A DNA stretch of 30,525 bases from the NCBI GenBank assembly GCA_900552845.1, contig USBC01000002.1, positions 1 to 30,525 on the forward strand. Direction: 5' to 3'. How positions within the stretch are numbered: the first letter of the stretch is position 1; every line of letters starts with the position of its first letter. Source of the stretch: an uncultured Oscillospiraceae bacterium (GTDB taxonomy: Bacteria; Bacillota; Clostridia; Oscillospirales; Ruminococcaceae). The translations under genes and the position numbers were made by a program. Below, piece by piece: positions 15,994 through 24,127 of the stretch. A model generated the notes under the pieces. It searched no databases, was not told where the DNA came from, and saw only the letters and a program-made list of their open reading frames with translations.

Positions 15994-16024
15994 CTCCTTT
16001 GAAGAATCTTCTGAAGAATCTTCT
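15981..16024 (+). repeat. Hairpin and 12-bp direct repeat before the AAA gene
   Basis: GGAGCT and AGCTCC form a hairpin across the radical SAM stop codon. Then GAAGAATCTTCT occurs twice in tandem (16001 and 16013), each copy nearly self-complementary. This could be a processing site or weak terminator dividing the block. Confidence 0.5.
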
Positions 16025-16085
16025 TTTCTGCACAAACTTGTAATTTCGCATATTCACTCATTTTTCCCCGAAAGGAGTACCCAAT

Positions 16086-17642
16086 ATGAATTTCCGTGAA
16101 GAATTCAATCTTGCTGTCCGCGCCCGCTGTGCTGTTATGTATGTCACCACACGGGAGGAGGAACGCCTCCTCTCGGTCGTACGGGACTGCGCCGCCGAGT
16201 TGGAAAACATGCGGATCGTCAGCTGGGATTTTGCCTCCGGCTTTGATGTCGGCGTCGCAGTGGGCAAGGGCAATCCCATTGCCGTCCTTGATTTCATCGC
16301 CAAGGAGCCTGCCGATACGCCCATTCTCTATGTTCTCAAGGACTTCCATCGCTATTTGGAGGATAACATGGTCTGCCGCATGGTCAAAAATCTTGCCATG
16401 CAGCTTAAACCCCAGCAAAAAAGCATTCTCATCGTCAGCCCCGTGTTCAAGGTGCCGGAGGAGCTTTCCTCCTCGGTCAGCGTGCTGGAATTCCAGCTTC
16501 CTACCCTGTCGGAGCTGAGAGATTATATCACCAATATTACCCAGAATGTCGTTGTGGATATGGACCAAGAGGGCTTTGAGCAGTTTGTCCGCGCCTTTCA
16601 GGGGCTTACCATCTCCGCCGTCAAGACCATTCTCTCCAAAGCCCTTGCCCGCAGCGGCAAGATCAGCCTAAATGATCTCCAGCTTGTTTTGGAGGAGAAA
16701 AAGCAGATCATTCGCAAGACACAGGTGCTGGAATTTTTCCATGCCGAGGAAACGATGGGCTCCATCGGCGGCATGGATACCCTCAAAAGCTGGATCATCA
16801 CCCGCGGCATGGCATTTTCGGAGCAGGCGCAGCAGTTCGGGCTGCCTTATCCCAAGGGTGTTCTTATCGTCGGAATTCAGGGCACCGGCAAGTCCCTTTG
16901 TGCTAAGGCGATCAGTCAGCAGTGGCATATGCCGCTCTTACGACTTGACGTCGGTCGGCTGATGGGCAGCTATGTCGGCGAATCGGAAGCACGCACCCGC
17001 GAAATGATCCAGATCGCCGAGGCTATGGCGCCCTGCGTTTTGTGGATCGACGAGGTTGATAAGGGCTTTGCCGGCATTGGCGGCGTGCAGGGAGACAGCG
17101 GTGCGCAGGCGCGTGTATTCGGCAGCCTCATCACATGGATGCAGGAAAAGAAGTCTCCGGTTTTCATTGTCGCCACCGCCAATAATATCGAGCAGCTTCC
17201 GCCGGAATTCATGCGCAAGGGCCGTTTCGATGAGATCTTCTTCGTCAATCTTCCCACCGAAAAGGAACGCATGGAGATCTTCCGTCTGCATATCAGCCGC
17301 CGTCGGGACATCGCCGTCAAAAATTACGATCTTTCTGCCTTGGCGGCAGAAACCAAAGGCTTCTCCGGCGCCGAGATCGAGCAGGTCATCAATGATGCGA
17401 TGTTTACCGCCTTTTCGCAGCAGAGGGATTTCACCACAGGGGATATCCTTACTGCCATTCACAGCACCATTCCACTCTCCGTTACCTTCCGGGAGACCAT
17501 CAATAAGCTCATTGCATGGGCAGGCAGCGGCAGGGCGCGCATGGCAAGCAGCCAGCAGGAGGCGGCGGAGGCCGAAGGCGGAGACCAGCTTTATTACAAC
17601 TATCAGGACGGACAAAATACAACAGGGGATCATCTGCAATGA
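16086..17642 (+). CDS. Ycf46-like AAA ATPase
   Basis: The 518-residue protein has an N-terminal domain of about 240 residues and a C-terminal AAA module. The AAA part has GIQGTGKS at 263-270 (Walker A), WIDEVD with Asp322-Glu323 (Walker B), a VATANN sensor 1, and MRKGRFDEIF at 376-385 with arginine-finger type Args. GFSGAEIEQ near residue 434 is the sensor-2 helix. The N-terminal domain, including VMYVTTREEERLL and IVSPVFKVPEEL, matches the Ycf46 family of plastids, cyanobacteria and other bacteria. It should form a ring that remodels a protein; the target is unknown. The ATG follows AAAGGAG. The next gene starts within its stop codon (ATGA). Confidence 0.9.
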   Translation: MNFREEFNLAVRARCAVMYVTTREEERLLSVVRDCAAELENMRIVSWDFASGFDVGVAVGKGNPIAVLDFIAKEPADTPILYVLKDFHRYLEDNMVCRMVKNLAMQLKPQQKSILIVSPVFKVPEELSSSVSVLEFQLPTLSELRDYITNITQNVVVDMDQEGFEQFVRAFQGLTISAVKTILSKALARSGKISLNDLQLVLEEKKQIIRKTQVLEFFHAEETMGSIGGMDTLKSWIITRGMAFSEQAQQFGLPYPKGVLIVGIQGTGKSLCAKAISQQWHMPLLRLDVGRLMGSYVGESEARTREMIQIAEAMAPCVLWIDEVDKGFAGIGGVQGDSGAQARVFGSLITWMQEKKSPVFIVATANNIEQLPPEFMRKGRFDEIFFVNLPTEKERMEIFRLHISRRRDIAVKNYDLSALAAETKGFSGAEIEQVINDAMFTAFSQQRDFTTGDILTAIHSTIPLSVTFRETINKLIAWAGSGRARMASSQQEAAEAEGGDQLYYNYQDGQNTTGDHLQ

Positions 17643-20600
17643 AACCTTTTGCCAATGATCCCTCTCTGGATCGGGTGCTGCTCATCAGCCGGGAGGAGAT
17701 GGGCGGGGCGGCAGGCGGCTTCGACCCGCTGCACCCTGTTTACACCCAAACCGAGGGCACAGATCCCTTTACCTATCGCAATGATTTTTGCCATATGCGC
17801 CTTTTGGCGGATGGCACGGTGGAGCTGACCGAGCAGGGCAGCCCCGCCCGCTTTGCGGAGGAATGGCAGCGGCTTTTCTCACAGCTTGCCGCCTGCCGCA
17901 CCCTTTGCGACCTTCGCATTTACGATTTCGATGGAGAAAAGCCGCCCATGGCGGCAGCCCTTACCACCTACGGCAGGCTGCTGCTCTACGGCAATGTCGG
18001 GGCGGAATTTGCCCCTGCCGCCGGGTGGCAGTGCGTTACCCGCATTTTCTGGGATACCGATGGGTTCGGCGCTCTCTGCGAGGACGATATGTTCCGTGCG
18101 GTGGGAGCGCTTTCGGTGTTAGACGGCATCGCCGAGGTGGAGGAGGTGGTCGGCTCGGAACTGCCGGGGCACTGCAGACCGGTGGCATATCTGCTGCAAA
18201 AAAACGGCACCGTTACCCTTTACGACCGCAAGAATAAAAGTATCCAGCGTCCGCGTGAGCGGGTTCAGAAGATCGCCCTTGTCCGCTACAATCCTTATGG
18301 GGTCAGCACATGGGTCGCCATCAGCAAGATCACCGGACGGTTCCTGTGCAGTGAGCCGCGGGACGCCATTTCCGCCGACTTTTTCGGCGGGGACTATACT
18401 GATATTATCGCTCCCAACCGCTTCCGTCAGAAGATCGCGGATTTTGCCGCAGTACCCCGCCGGTACCTTGCTGTCCTTTATCAGAACGGCTATCTGCGGG
18501 TGTTCGGCTCCGGCTACCACAGCGGCGACATTCTCTGTGAGGACGTGCGGGGAATTGAGCTGGAGGGTGAGGAGCTGATTGCCTATCTTCCCGCTGACCT
18601 TTCCTACGCCCCCGCCATTGACGGGGAGGAGCCTCAAGAGGACAGCCTTTCCCCTGCGGAAAGTGTCATTTCTCTCGGTGCGCCGGTGCGTCTGCCGGAA
18701 ATCCTTTCCCTGCTGCGTGAACGCGTAGAGCACTGGCGGCAGGCGGAGCGGCTTATGCCACCTGCCGCAAAAAAACCGGTGCGTGCCATTCGCCGCAGCA
18801 GCCGCTACATCTACTTTCTCTATCAGGACGGCACCGTGGAGGCTGAACTGCTGACTCATACCGGTCACAGCGACCACGGCGAAAATGCCGTTTCTCACTG
18901 GCGAAATGTCGTGGAATTGATTCCCGGCAGGCACCATACCCTTGCTCTCTGCGCCGATGGCACCGTACTGGCGGCAGGGCAGGGCTACGGGCAGCCTTAT
19001 ACCGTCTCCGGCTGGCGGAATGTTACGCAGATCGCTCAGTCCTCCGGTTTGGCGGCTGCCGTTACCGCATCGGGTACGGTCTACGCCCTTTGGGCGGACA
19101 GCAACGAGCCGGTGCAGGGTACTGAAAGCTGGCAGGATATCACGGCGCTTGCAGCCGGCGATGATTTTCTGCTGGGGCTGACCGCCGATGGCAGGGTTGT
19201 TGCCGCCGGACACAATGAAAGCATTCTCTCTGCCGTAAAGGACTGGAGAAATATCATACAGATCGCCGCCGTTTCCGAGGCGGTAGCCGCCCTTACCGGC
19301 GAAGGCAGGGTTCTCTCCTGCGGCAATCCCCGCTTCCTCCGCTACGAGGGTATGGAGTGCTGGCAGAATATCCGCCAGCTTGTTTCCTACCAAAACGGCG
19401 GCTCGGTTTTTGTCGGGCTGGACGGGGCAGGCAGGGCGCATTTCTGCGGGAAATGGTCCAGCGGTGCCCTGTGTCGCACCGACAGCATTGACCCCGAAAA
19501 ATGGTCGGGTCTTCGCCGTGTCTGGCAGGAGGGCTATTACCTGCTGGGCGAAAAGGCAGATGGAACCATCGTCTACGAAAGCACCCCCACCGAGCGTGCC
19601 GGTCTGCCACCTGCCGATGACCATATTACCGACTGGAGCCTTGTCACGGACTGGGTTATCGAGGGAGAATACCTTATGGCGATATTCCGCGATGGCACGG
19701 TTGGCTGGGAAGGCACCCGTCGCCGCACCGCAAAGCGCCATATTACCGAGAGGTGGAAAAATATCAGCCACTGCCTGTTGTGGAGCATTGCCGGAGGACG
19801 CAGCAGCGCCATGGCGGTCGATGCCGAAGGCCGACTGTTTTCCGACCAAAGCTCTCCTGCGGCGCAGCAGTTCTATGGGCAGTTTTCCGGTGTTCGCCGC
19901 ATTGCGGTTTTTCAGCCTTTTTTGCTGGTGCTGCATGGCGAAACGCTCTCTTTTGTGCTGTTCGGCAAAAACGGTTGGGAGCGGCACGACCTGCCGCAGG
20001 TTGAAAGCTTGCTCACCGCCGAGGAGGGCAAAACGGTGGTCGTCACCTTCACCGATGGCAGGGTGCGTTCCTTTGGGCAGACCCTCTATGACAGCACCGT
20101 GGACCCTGCGGCGAAAAATGTCCGCTTCTACGGCGACCGCAGCGATTACATCGAAAACGATGCCGACCCGTTCTGCCACTTCGAGGGCGTCATCGGGCTT
20201 CAGGGGGCGGGGCAGGCCTTTGTGCTCTCCGCCGCCAATCTCAAATCCAGCGAGCATTTCTACTCAGTGCAGCAGCTTATGTACTTTTCCGGCATACGGG
20301 GCGCCGTCACCGTGGAGCCGCTGGGTGATCTGCTGTTGGCGGACGGTACCTGCCGCAGCCGCCGCGGGGATTTCTTTGCCAAGTGGGTCGGCATCATGCA
20401 GCTTTCCAGCTGCCCCACCCATTCCGTCGGCGTTACCACCTTCCACACGGCAGTGGTCTACGGCGACGGAGAATACGGCAGCTGCAGCGTTGATTCCTAC
20501 ATGAACATTGTGCAGGCTTTTGCATTGCCTCATGCCACCGTCCTTCGCCAAAGCGACGGGACTCTCATCTCGCTGTGCGAAAAGCTCTCCGAGACCCCCT

Positions 20601-20911
20601 ATGAACCGCTGCCCGTTACCTCCGGCGTTACCCAGATGGCGATGACAGGGAGCCACTTTGCAATCCTTTGTGCAGATGGGAGTCTGTGGTGCTGTGAGGC
20701 ACAGGCATTTGCCGATAAGATCCGTTGGCGGGGCAGCAGTGAATATTATACCCGTCCGTGGGGTATGTGGCAAAAACGCTTTACCGATGCCACCCGCATG
20801 ACCGTCACCGGCGAGGAGATCCGCGTCTGGCGGCACGATACCCGCTACAGCTTTATGGAGCCGACCTTGGAGCAGAATACCCTTTCCGGTCATGAGCCGA
20901 CCATACTGTAA
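17639..20911 (+). CDS. Giant RCC1-like beta-propeller repeat protein
   Basis: The 1,090-residue protein has many degenerate repeats of about 40-50 residues: 'W[RQ]N[VI]xxI', 'ALxxDGTV.A.G'. They are clearest at about residues 420-580 (WRNVVELIPGRHHTLALCAD, GWRNVTQIAQSSGLAAAVTA, DWRNIIQIAAVSEAVAALTG). Similar units occur near both ends. This is the RCC1-type propeller pattern, perhaps two or three propellers. There is no signal peptide or membrane segment, so it should be cytosolic and act as a large binding platform. The ATG overlaps the AAA stop codon, implying coupled synthesis. A 712-residue frame on the opposite strand is a shadow of its codon bias. Confidence 0.82.
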   Translation: MKPFANDPSLDRVLLISREEMGGAAGGFDPLHPVYTQTEGTDPFTYRNDFCHMRLLADGTVELTEQGSPARFAEEWQRLFSQLAACRTLCDLRIYDFDGEKPPMAAALTTYGRLLLYGNVGAEFAPAAGWQCVTRIFWDTDGFGALCEDDMFRAVGALSVLDGIAEVEEVVGSELPGHCRPVAYLLQKNGTVTLYDRKNKSIQRPRERVQKIALVRYNPYGVSTWVAISKITGRFLCSEPRDAISADFFGGDYTDIIAPNRFRQKIADFAAVPRRYLAVLYQNGYLRVFGSGYHSGDILCEDVRGIELEGEELIAYLPADLSYAPAIDGEEPQEDSLSPAESVISLGAPVRLPEILSLLRERVEHWRQAERLMPPAAKKPVRAIRRSSRYIYFLYQDGTVEAELLTHTGHSDHGENAVSHWRNVVELIPGRHHTLALCADGTVLAAGQGYGQPYTVSGWRNVTQIAQSSGLAAAVTASGTVYALWADSNEPVQGTESWQDITALAAGDDFLLGLTADGRVVAAGHNESILSAVKDWRNIIQIAAVSEAVAALTGEGRVLSCGNPRFLRYEGMECWQNIRQLVSYQNGGSVFVGLDGAGRAHFCGKWSSGALCRTDSIDPEKWSGLRRVWQEGYYLLGEKADGTIVYESTPTERAGLPPADDHITDWSLVTDWVIEGEYLMAIFRDGTVGWEGTRRRTAKRHITERWKNISHCLLWSIAGGRSSAMAVDAEGRLFSDQSSPAAQQFYGQFSGVRRIAVFQPFLLVLHGETLSFVLFGKNGWERHDLPQVESLLTAEEGKTVVVTFTDGRVRSFGQTLYDSTVDPAAKNVRFYGDRSDYIENDADPFCHFEGVIGLQGAGQAFVLSAANLKSSEHFYSVQQLMYFSGIRGAVTVEPLGDLLLADGTCRSRRGDFFAKWVGIMQLSSCPTHSVGVTTFHTAVVYGDGEYGSCSVDSYMNIVQAFALPHATVLRQSDGTLISLCEKLSETPYEPLPVTSGVTQMAMTGSHFAILCADGSLWCCEAQAFADKIRWRGSSEYYTRPWGMWQKRFTDATRMTVTGEEIRVWRHDTRYSFMEPTLEQNTLSGHEPTIL

Positions 20912-20948
20912 CGATTATTTTGAACCGATTTTTGCGTGGGAGCGGTTC

Positions 20949-21023
20949 GGCGCAGCCCGTTTCGGCTCCGCCGAAACACGCAGGCTTCGCCTGCGTCAGC
21001 CGCTTCGCGGCTGGGGCTGCGCC
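20949..21023. repeat. Cloverleaf repeat, copy A
   Basis: Outer arms GGCGCAGCCC (20949-20958) and GGGCTGCGCC (21014-21023) pair perfectly. Inside are three perfect hairpins with 3-base loops: GTTTCGGC/GCCGAAAC, ACGCAGGC/GCCTGCGT and CAGCCGC/GCGGCTG. All 75 bases except the loops are paired. It lies between the RCC1-like and GrpE-like genes. A preceding GAACCG/CGGTTC pair (20922-20948) abuts it. Confidence 0.9.
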
Positions 21024-21080
21024 CGCACCCTCCCCTTGCACAACCCACCAAAAAATAACCACCCACCAAGGAGACCGATC

Positions 21081-21584
21081 ATGGCACTGAAAGAAATCCT
21101 GCAAAGCCGAAAAACCATTCGGGAGCTGAAAACCGAGACCACCGCTCTGCGACTGGAAAAGGAGCAGGCGGACCGCCAAAAGGAGCAAAGCGAAGCCCAC
21201 GCCGCTGCCGTTTGCAGAGAGGCGGAGCGGGAAGCCGCCGACAGAGAACGGGAACAGTCTGAGGCGGTGCAAGGGGCGCAGCGCGCCCTCTTTGAGGCGA
21301 TGCGTCCCCTGCTGCTGGCACTGCCTACGGCAAGAAAAACCATAGCCGAAACCCCCGGACTGCTGGCAAAGGATATGATCGGTCTGTTTGCACCGGTCGA
21401 TGACTTTATAAGGGCACTGGGGCTTACCGTCATCGGTACAGCGGGGGAGGAGACCCCCTACAACAGTGCCTTGCACGACTGCCCCGCCCTGATTGAGCCC
21501 GGAACGCCGGTTATTGTAGCGGCAGTGGGTTATGCAAAAGGGGAACAGGTCTGGGTAAAAGCACGTGTAAAGGAAGTGATTTAA
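21081..21584 (+). CDS. GrpE-like nucleotide exchange factor
   Basis: The 167-residue protein has a charged, heptad-rich helix at about residues 5-70 (KEQADRQKEQSEAHAAAVCR), then a short helical linker and a C-terminal beta domain. The end, HDCPALIEPGTPVIVAAVGY followed by GEQVWVKARVKEV, follows the GrpE C-terminal pattern (epGTVvev...GY..gd.vlRpA.VkV). Canonical GrpE proteins release ADP from DnaK. This one is diverged and its gene overlaps an Hsp70-like gene by one base, so it is likely the dedicated exchange factor for that protein. The ATG at 21081 follows AAGGAGA. A longer upstream frame runs through the cloverleaf repeat and is rejected. Confidence 0.75.
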   Translation: MALKEILQSRKTIRELKTETTALRLEKEQADRQKEQSEAHAAAVCREAEREAADREREQSEAVQGAQRALFEAMRPLLLALPTARKTIAETPGLLAKDMIGLFAPVDDFIRALGLTVIGTAGEETPYNSALHDCPALIEPGTPVIVAAVGYAKGEQVWVKARVKEVI

Positions 21585-23134
21585 TGGAACGCTACGCCGT
21601 CGATTTCGGCACCAGCAATACCGTGGTGGCACGCTGGAACTTTGCCAAAGAGGAGCCGCAGACCATCAGTTTTCCGGCAATCACGGCGCCGGCGGTCGGC
21701 GCTATGCCGCCTGTTACCCCATCTGTTCTCTACTATCGGGGGGAGCAGAGCTTCCTGATGGGCTACGAGGTCACCTCCCGCGGCTTGGACGATATTCGCA
21801 GCAGCCGCTATTTTTGGGGCTTTAAGCGGGGGCTTCTGCACCTGACCTCACTGTATGAGGACCGGGGGCGGGAGTTTTCCGCCGATCATATCGCACGGCT
21901 CTACCTCACCAGACTGCTGTCGGGCTTGGAGCTGAACGCCGAAACGGTCGTGACCTTTACGGCGCCGGTCAACGCCTTTGATACCTACCGTGAGTGGATC
22001 GCCGCTTTTTTTGCCGAAAACTACCCCGATGTTCCCTACCGTCTGGTCGATGAATCAGTGGCAGCAGCCATCTCCTACGGCTCTACCCGCGCCGGTTCGG
22101 TGGTCTGTGTGGTAGATTTCGGCGGCGGAACCCTTGATGTTTCGGTCGTCCGCATGCCGGAATCCTTTGCCGGAGCGGCGGCGGACGGTGCGGCGCAGGG
22201 CAGGGTGCTGGGAAAGGCGGGCGCCTTCCTCGGCGGAGATGACATCGATCGGTGGCTCTTGGAGGATCTTTTGAAGCGCGCCGGCAGAACAGCGGAGGAA
22301 TGCGAGGAGATCCTGCCGCAGCTTACCGCCCTTGCCCGTCAGATCAAGGAGGAGCTTTCCACCAAAAGCGAAAGCAGCCGCAGTTTTTTCGATGCCGGGC
22401 ATTTCAAAACTTACGAATTTCGCTACACCCAGAATGACCTTTTGGATCTTTTGGAGGAGCACGATTTTTTTGTGACCCTCAATGATGTTTTGAATAACGC
22501 CGTCAACATGGCAGAGGCAGGGGGCATTTCCCGCACTCAAATCGAACGGGTGCTGATGGTGGGCGGTACCACCCTCATTCCGGCGGTGCAGCGAGGCATT
22601 CGCGGTATCTTCGGCAGAGAAAAGGTGCAGTGTCACAAGCCCTTTGAGGCGGTTGCCCACGGTGCACTTGCCTTTTCACTGGGGCTTAATATCGTCGATT
22701 TTATTCAGCATTCCTATGCCATTCGCTATCTGGACTCCCTCACCAAGGAGCCGCGGTACAAAATCATCTTCAAGGCGGGCAGTGAATACCCCAGCGAAAA
22801 GCCCGTGACCCTTACCTTGTCCTCCTCGTTCCGCAACCAGAAAGCGATCGAACTTATGATGGCGGAGATCGAGCATAAACGCATGGGACGGGTCTCCTTT
22901 GATGCCGACGGGCGCTTTTCCTCGGTAGATGACAGCAGCGATACGGTACGGCTGCTCAACTACAGCCAGAATTCCGCCGTGCTTGCCAAGCTGGAGCCAC
23001 CCGGCACCCCACTGGATAAGAGGCTGAATGTGGCTTTTTCCATCAACGCCCGCAAGGAACTGACCGCTACGGTGCATGATAACCTCACCGGTCAGGATAT
23101 CTACGTGGATATGCCGCTGGTAGCGCTGCGCTGA
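21584..23134 (+). CDS. Hsp70/DnaK-like ATPase lacking the helical lid
   Basis: The 516-residue protein has the Hsp70 nucleotide-binding domain. DFGTSNTVVA at residues 7-16 is phosphate-1, VDESVAAAISYG the connecting region, VVDFGGGTLDVSVV at 176-189 phosphate-2 and MVGGTTLIP at 325-333 the adenosine motif. After about residue 385 comes a beta-rich segment that could be a substrate-binding subdomain. The usual alpha-helical lid (about 100 residues) and acidic tail are missing. Housekeeping DnaK is about 610-640 residues, so this is a specialised paralogue. Its ATG overlaps the GrpE-like stop (TAATG). No J-domain protein is encoded nearby; the RCC1-like protein or the AAA ATPase may supply substrate. 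Confidence 0.88.
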   Translation: MERYAVDFGTSNTVVARWNFAKEEPQTISFPAITAPAVGAMPPVTPSVLYYRGEQSFLMGYEVTSRGLDDIRSSRYFWGFKRGLLHLTSLYEDRGREFSADHIARLYLTRLLSGLELNAETVVTFTAPVNAFDTYREWIAAFFAENYPDVPYRLVDESVAAAISYGSTRAGSVVCVVDFGGGTLDVSVVRMPESFAGAAADGAAQGRVLGKAGAFLGGDDIDRWLLEDLLKRAGRTAEECEEILPQLTALARQIKEELSTKSESSRSFFDAGHFKTYEFRYTQNDLLDLLEEHDFFVTLNDVLNNAVNMAEAGGISRTQIERVLMVGGTTLIPAVQRGIRGIFGREKVQCHKPFEAVAHGALAFSLGLNIVDFIQHSYAIRYLDSLTKEPRYKIIFKAGSEYPSEKPVTLTLSSSFRNQKAIELMMAEIEHKRMGRVSFDADGRFSSVDDSSDTVRLLNYSQNSAVLAKLEPPGTPLDKRLNVAFSINARKELTATVHDNLTGQDIYVDMPLVALR

Positions 23135-23199
23135 CGGAAAAATCTGCCCCGAAAATTCACCTGAAACCTTTGCTTCCCCCTCACTTTTGCCGCAGGAAA

Positions 23200-23208
23200 T
23201 GTTATAAT
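23200..23208 (+). promoter_or_regulatory. Extended -10 promoter of the PAP2-like gene
   Basis: TGTTATAAT is a perfect extended -10 element (TGnTATAAT). The -35 region is poor, as is common for extended -10 promoters. It lies 98 bases upstream of the next gene. Confidence 0.55.
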
Positions 23209-23305
23209 CATACCAAGCCCCAGTCCGGCAGCCGGCTATGAACAATGGCGCAGGTTTTGCCGGAGATGGGAAAGCGATCATCAGCCCCCCGAGAGGAGAA
23301 AACAC

Positions 23306-23911
23306 ATGAGCACCCCAACGAAAGAGATCAAAACATCGACGGAAAAGTTGGCAAGTGTGATCCGCATTGTCACGGTGCCGCCCGTTATGGTCATCGCGCT
23401 GCTGATGATTCTGTATTTTTACCTGCCGCAGCCCTTCGGCACTTTGCCGGAGCTGCTGACCGCCATAGCGCTGCTGGGACTGGTACCGCTGCTGGCATAC
23501 CCTTTGCAGCCGGTTTTCCCTCATTACCGCCAAAGGGGGCGGGAGGGGCAGCGGGAGCTTGCCTTTGTGCTTACCGGAGTGGGGTACACCATCGCCTTTT
23601 TATGGGCACTGCCGGCAGGCACTTCGCCTGCAGTCCGCACCGTTTGCGCCGGTTACTTTTTCTCGGCGCTGCTGCTTACCCTTTGCAACAAGGTGCTTCA
23701 CCGGCGCGCCAGCGGGCACGCGTGCAGCGCAGTAGGCCCGCTTTTGTTTCTTATTTACTATTTTGGCTGGTGGCTGTTGCTGCCCAGTGTTGTCATTGCC
23801 GCCCTCATTGCGTGGGCTTCGGTGACGCTGCGTCGCCATACCCCGATTGACCTGTTGTGGGGGACGCTGTGCAGTATGTTTGGCTTTGCTATAGCGGTGC
23901 TGTGGTTTTAA
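23306..23911 (+). CDS. PAP2-like integral membrane protein
   Basis: The 201-residue protein has five or six hydrophobic segments. Near the C-terminus are SGH at 136-138 and RRHTPID at 176-182. These correspond to the second and third motifs of PAP2 phosphatases (PSGH and SRxxxxxHxxxD). The first motif (KxxxxxxRP) is not clear; NKVLHRRA at 129-136 may stand for it. Relatives dephosphorylate lipid phosphates at the membrane. The match is partial, so activity is uncertain. The ATG follows GAGAGGAG. It has its own promoter and a terminator follows, so it is probably separate from the preceding block. Confidence 0.6.
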   Translation: MSTPTKEIKTSTEKLASVIRIVTVPPVMVIALLMILYFYLPQPFGTLPELLTAIALLGLVPLLAYPLQPVFPHYRQRGREGQRELAFVLTGVGYTIAFLWALPAGTSPAVRTVCAGYFFSALLLTLCNKVLHRRASGHACSAVGPLLFLIYYFGWWLLLPSVVIAALIAWASVTLRRHTPIDLLWGTLCSMFGFAIAVLWF

Positions 23912-23998
23912 GACCGCTCCTACTAATACGGACGAAAACGAGGATATTTGCAGTGAAAGTGTTGAATTCACACAAATATTTACAGTAAGTTTACAATT

Positions 23999-24021
23999 AA
24001 GCTCCCGCAAGGGGGCTTTTT
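23999..24021 (+). terminator. Terminator of the PAP2-like gene
   Basis: AGCTCCC pairs with GGGGGCT (one G-T pair) around GCAA, followed by TTTTT. Confidence 0.75.
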
Positions 24022-24089
24022 GCATGGAGAGCCTGCGATTACAGGACAGAAGAATCTACGGTAAGAAGAAAAATCGATAAACGGCGCAG

Positions 24090-24118
24090 AAAAACCCCCA
24101 CCCGTCGGGTGGGGGTGA
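24090..24118 (-). terminator. Terminator of the iscS-iscU operon
   Basis: On the minus strand ACCCCCACCCG pairs with a GGGTGGGGGT arm and is followed by TTTTT. The stem is very GC-rich, about ten bases past the iscU stop. Confidence 0.9.
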
Positions 24119-24127
24119 CAGTAGTGA

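Noticed and set aside
18119..20257. A 712-codon open frame on the minus strand inside the RCC1-like gene
   Set aside because: It mirrors the codon bias of the plus-strand gene, has no ribosome site and no recognisable domain, while the plus frame shows clear RCC1-like repeats.
20892..21080. Longer start for the GrpE-like gene
   Set aside because: The extension would translate the cloverleaf repeat; the ATG at 21081 has an AAGGAGA site.
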